Under the pieces are notes generated by a model. That model was not told the origin of the DNA, searched no databases, and saw nothing but the letters and a program-made list of their open reading frames with translations. The translations under genes and the position numbers were made by a program. A DNA stretch of 6,739 nucleotides from CAZNKU01 sp045545235 (GTDB lineage: Bacteria; Bacillota; Clostridia; Monoglobales; Firm-18): contig JAZQAN010000043.1 of NCBI GenBank assembly GCA_045545235.1, forward strand, positions 1 through 6,739, in the 5' to 3' direction. Positions 6,331 to 6,739 of this stretch are shown here, piece by piece (the first letter of the stretch is position 1; every line of letters begins with the position of its first letter).

Positions 6331-6380
6331 TGGCTCCCCAAGTTGGACTTGAACCAACGACATCATGATTAACAGTCATG
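6331..6380 (-). pseudogene. 3' half of a tRNA-Asn(GTT) gene, 5' half absent
   Basis: The minus strand reads exactly as tRNA nucleotides 27-76. Anticodon stem CATGA/TCATG is perfect around loop CTGTTAA, whose anticodon GTT is at plus 6371-6373. Then come a 5-nt variable loop ATGTC, T-stem GTTGG/CCAAC with loop TTCAAGT, acceptor 3' strand TTGGGGA, discriminator G (the base bacterial tRNA-Asn uses) and encoded CCA. Beyond the anticodon stem the match stops at once: no D-arm, and no TCCCCAA acceptor strand anywhere to the right. It therefore cannot fold as a tRNA from this window. A 3' tRNA half with intact downstream terminator is the usual form of an attachment site left by tyrosine-recombinase elements. 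In that model the element lies to the right and the chromosome to the left. Confidence 0.85.
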
Positions 6381-6386
6381 CTTACA

Positions 6387-6535
6387 GTTGCGGTTCCCGA
6401 AAGATCTTTCCTGCTCACTATTTCGCAGACATCTTTCGACCGCTGCCACATATTCGTCCTCCCTTTATCGTCCACCGGACGCGGTCGGACTCTATGCTAC
6501 CGACTTCGCAAGCTCAGTCGGTATTCGCATAACTT
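6387..6535. other. Dense block of inverted repeats: candidate structured RNA or recombination site
   Basis: This block is clearly more GC-rich than its surroundings and highly self-complementary. From left to right: GCGGT (6390-6394) pairs with ACCGC (6439-6443); GAAAGAT (6399-6405) pairs with ATCTTTC (6431-6437), and the 12-mer palindrome GAAAGATCTTTC is at 6399-6410. CGACCGC (6437-6443) also pairs with GCGGTCG (6481-6487). CGTCC/GGACG closes a 3-nt loop (6469-6481). TACCGACT/AGTCGGTA (6498-6505 / 6516-6523) is a perfect 8-bp hairpin, extended by TATGC/GCATA with a 3-nt bulge. The stems using 6437-6443 are mutually exclusive, as in a switch. Short open frames cross it on both strands but none has a ribosome binding site or recognisable product. 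No known RNA family was recognised. Confidence 0.5.
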
Positions 6536-6574
6536 TTTATTTCGATATCTTTATAGATTTAATTTCAACAAGAA

Positions 6575-6611
6575 AAAACCTGAAGGGTATCTTCGATACC
6601 TTTCAGGTTTT
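6575..6611. terminator. Strong hairpin, probable intrinsic terminator
   Basis: Arms 6575-6591 and 6595-6611 form a 17-bp stem with one G-T wobble around loop TTC (core CCTGAA..GGTATC). On the minus strand the stem ends in six T (6573-6578), a good terminator for something transcribed leftward from beyond the right edge. On the plus strand only four T follow, so it is weaker in that direction, but it could also close a rightward RNA from the structured block. Confidence 0.75.
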
Positions 6612-6739
6612 GGCATTGGACGTAATGTTTAATACAATGAACCCGGTTACATTAAGGAAGGTTCATTCACACATTGGAATTTATTAAATAAACCTCAAAA
6701 ATCTCTTTGCCATGTATATTCAACACCCTATTTTAAAAG
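6612..6739. other. Right-end sequence, no gene seen
   Basis: No convincing coding end or start is visible. An 8-bp inverted repeat AATGAACC (6636-6643) / GGTTCATT (6660-6667) with a 16-nt spacer is present. On the minus strand a tiny frame starts at an ATG near 6714, but it is only 9 codons long with no ribosome binding site. Confidence 0.4.

Noticed and set aside
6245..6475. 76-codon minus-strand frame across the tRNA half
   Set aside because: It reads through the terminator and the tRNA fragment. The peptide is simply translated tRNA sequence, with no family features.
6331..6560. tmRNA or a complete tRNA
   Set aside because: The anticodon arm is present, which tmRNA lacks. No tag reading frame and no 5' acceptor strand complementary to TTGGGGA were found.
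6381..6600. Group I intron splitting the tRNA-Asn gene
   Set aside because: A hairpin followed by CATAGAGTCC on the minus strand resembles the P8-P7 part of such introns. However, no matching GGACTC-type P7 partner was found, the break is outside the anticodon loop where tRNA group I introns sit, and the 5' exon is missing.
6381..6600. TnpB/IscB-type guide RNA (omega RNA) at a transposon end with the tRNA as flank
   Set aside because: A structured RNA abutting a target sequence is suggestive, but no transposase or nuclease reading frame runs into the region and no IS605/IS607 end motif was recognised.
6230..6644. Direct repeat AATGAACCC at about 6230 and 6636 as attachment core
   Set aside because: A 9-mer repeated once is expected many times by chance in a window of this size, and the flanks do not match.
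6378..6687. Two overlapping plus-strand frames of 84 and 99 codons
   Set aside because: They overlap each other in different frames, cross the inverted-repeat block and the 17-bp hairpin, and lack ribosome binding sites. The structured DNA explains the sequence better.

Overview
The window reads as a low-GC, Gram-positive (Clostridia-like) chromosome segment. The support is strong AGGAGG-type ribosome binding sites, sigma-A type promoters with TATAAT-like boxes, A/T-rich spacers, long-stem intrinsic terminators, and an S-layer-homology (SLH) protein with a Gram-positive style signal peptide. A gut- or rumen-type member of Lachnospirales/Oscillospirales is a reasonable guess, but no sequence here fixes the genus.

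Layout from left to right. (1) 1-192, minus: the first 64 codons of a secreted SLH-domain protein that runs off the left edge. (2) 361-1425, minus: a 354-residue cytosolic metalloprotein of the M29 aminopeptidase / COG2309 superfamily. (3) 1591-2418, plus: an AraC-type regulator, divergent from the M29-like gene, with back-to-back promoters between them. (4) 2418-2452: a 16-bp-stem bidirectional terminator between convergent genes. (5) 2456-4801, minus: a five-domain cytosolic glycoside hydrolase family 2 enzyme (beta-galactosidase-like) with both catalytic glutamates. (6) 4928-5866, minus: a 312-residue predicted TIM-barrel protein resembling uncharacterised glycosidase-like families. (7) 5867-6739: a long stretch with no convincing protein gene. 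It holds the promoter of gene 6, several small palindromes, a strong minus-strand terminator, the 3' half of a tRNA-Asn(GTT) gene, about 150 bp of unusually self-complementary DNA, and a second strong hairpin terminator.

How the parts may fit together. Genes 6 and 5 lie in the same direction with no terminator between them, so they probably form an intracellular carbohydrate-processing unit; gene 5 also has its own promoter. The AraC regulator is a plausible controller of this unit, of the M29-like gene, or of both. No transporter is visible.

The most unusual part is the right end. A tRNA-Asn is present only from nucleotide 27 to the CCA, cut exactly at the base of the anticodon stem. The 5' half is absent from the window, and highly structured, more GC-rich sequence abuts the cut. 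The simplest reading is the displaced attachment site of an element integrated in tRNA-Asn, with the element lying to the right. A structured non-coding RNA or a large insertion inside a tRNA gene are alternatives.
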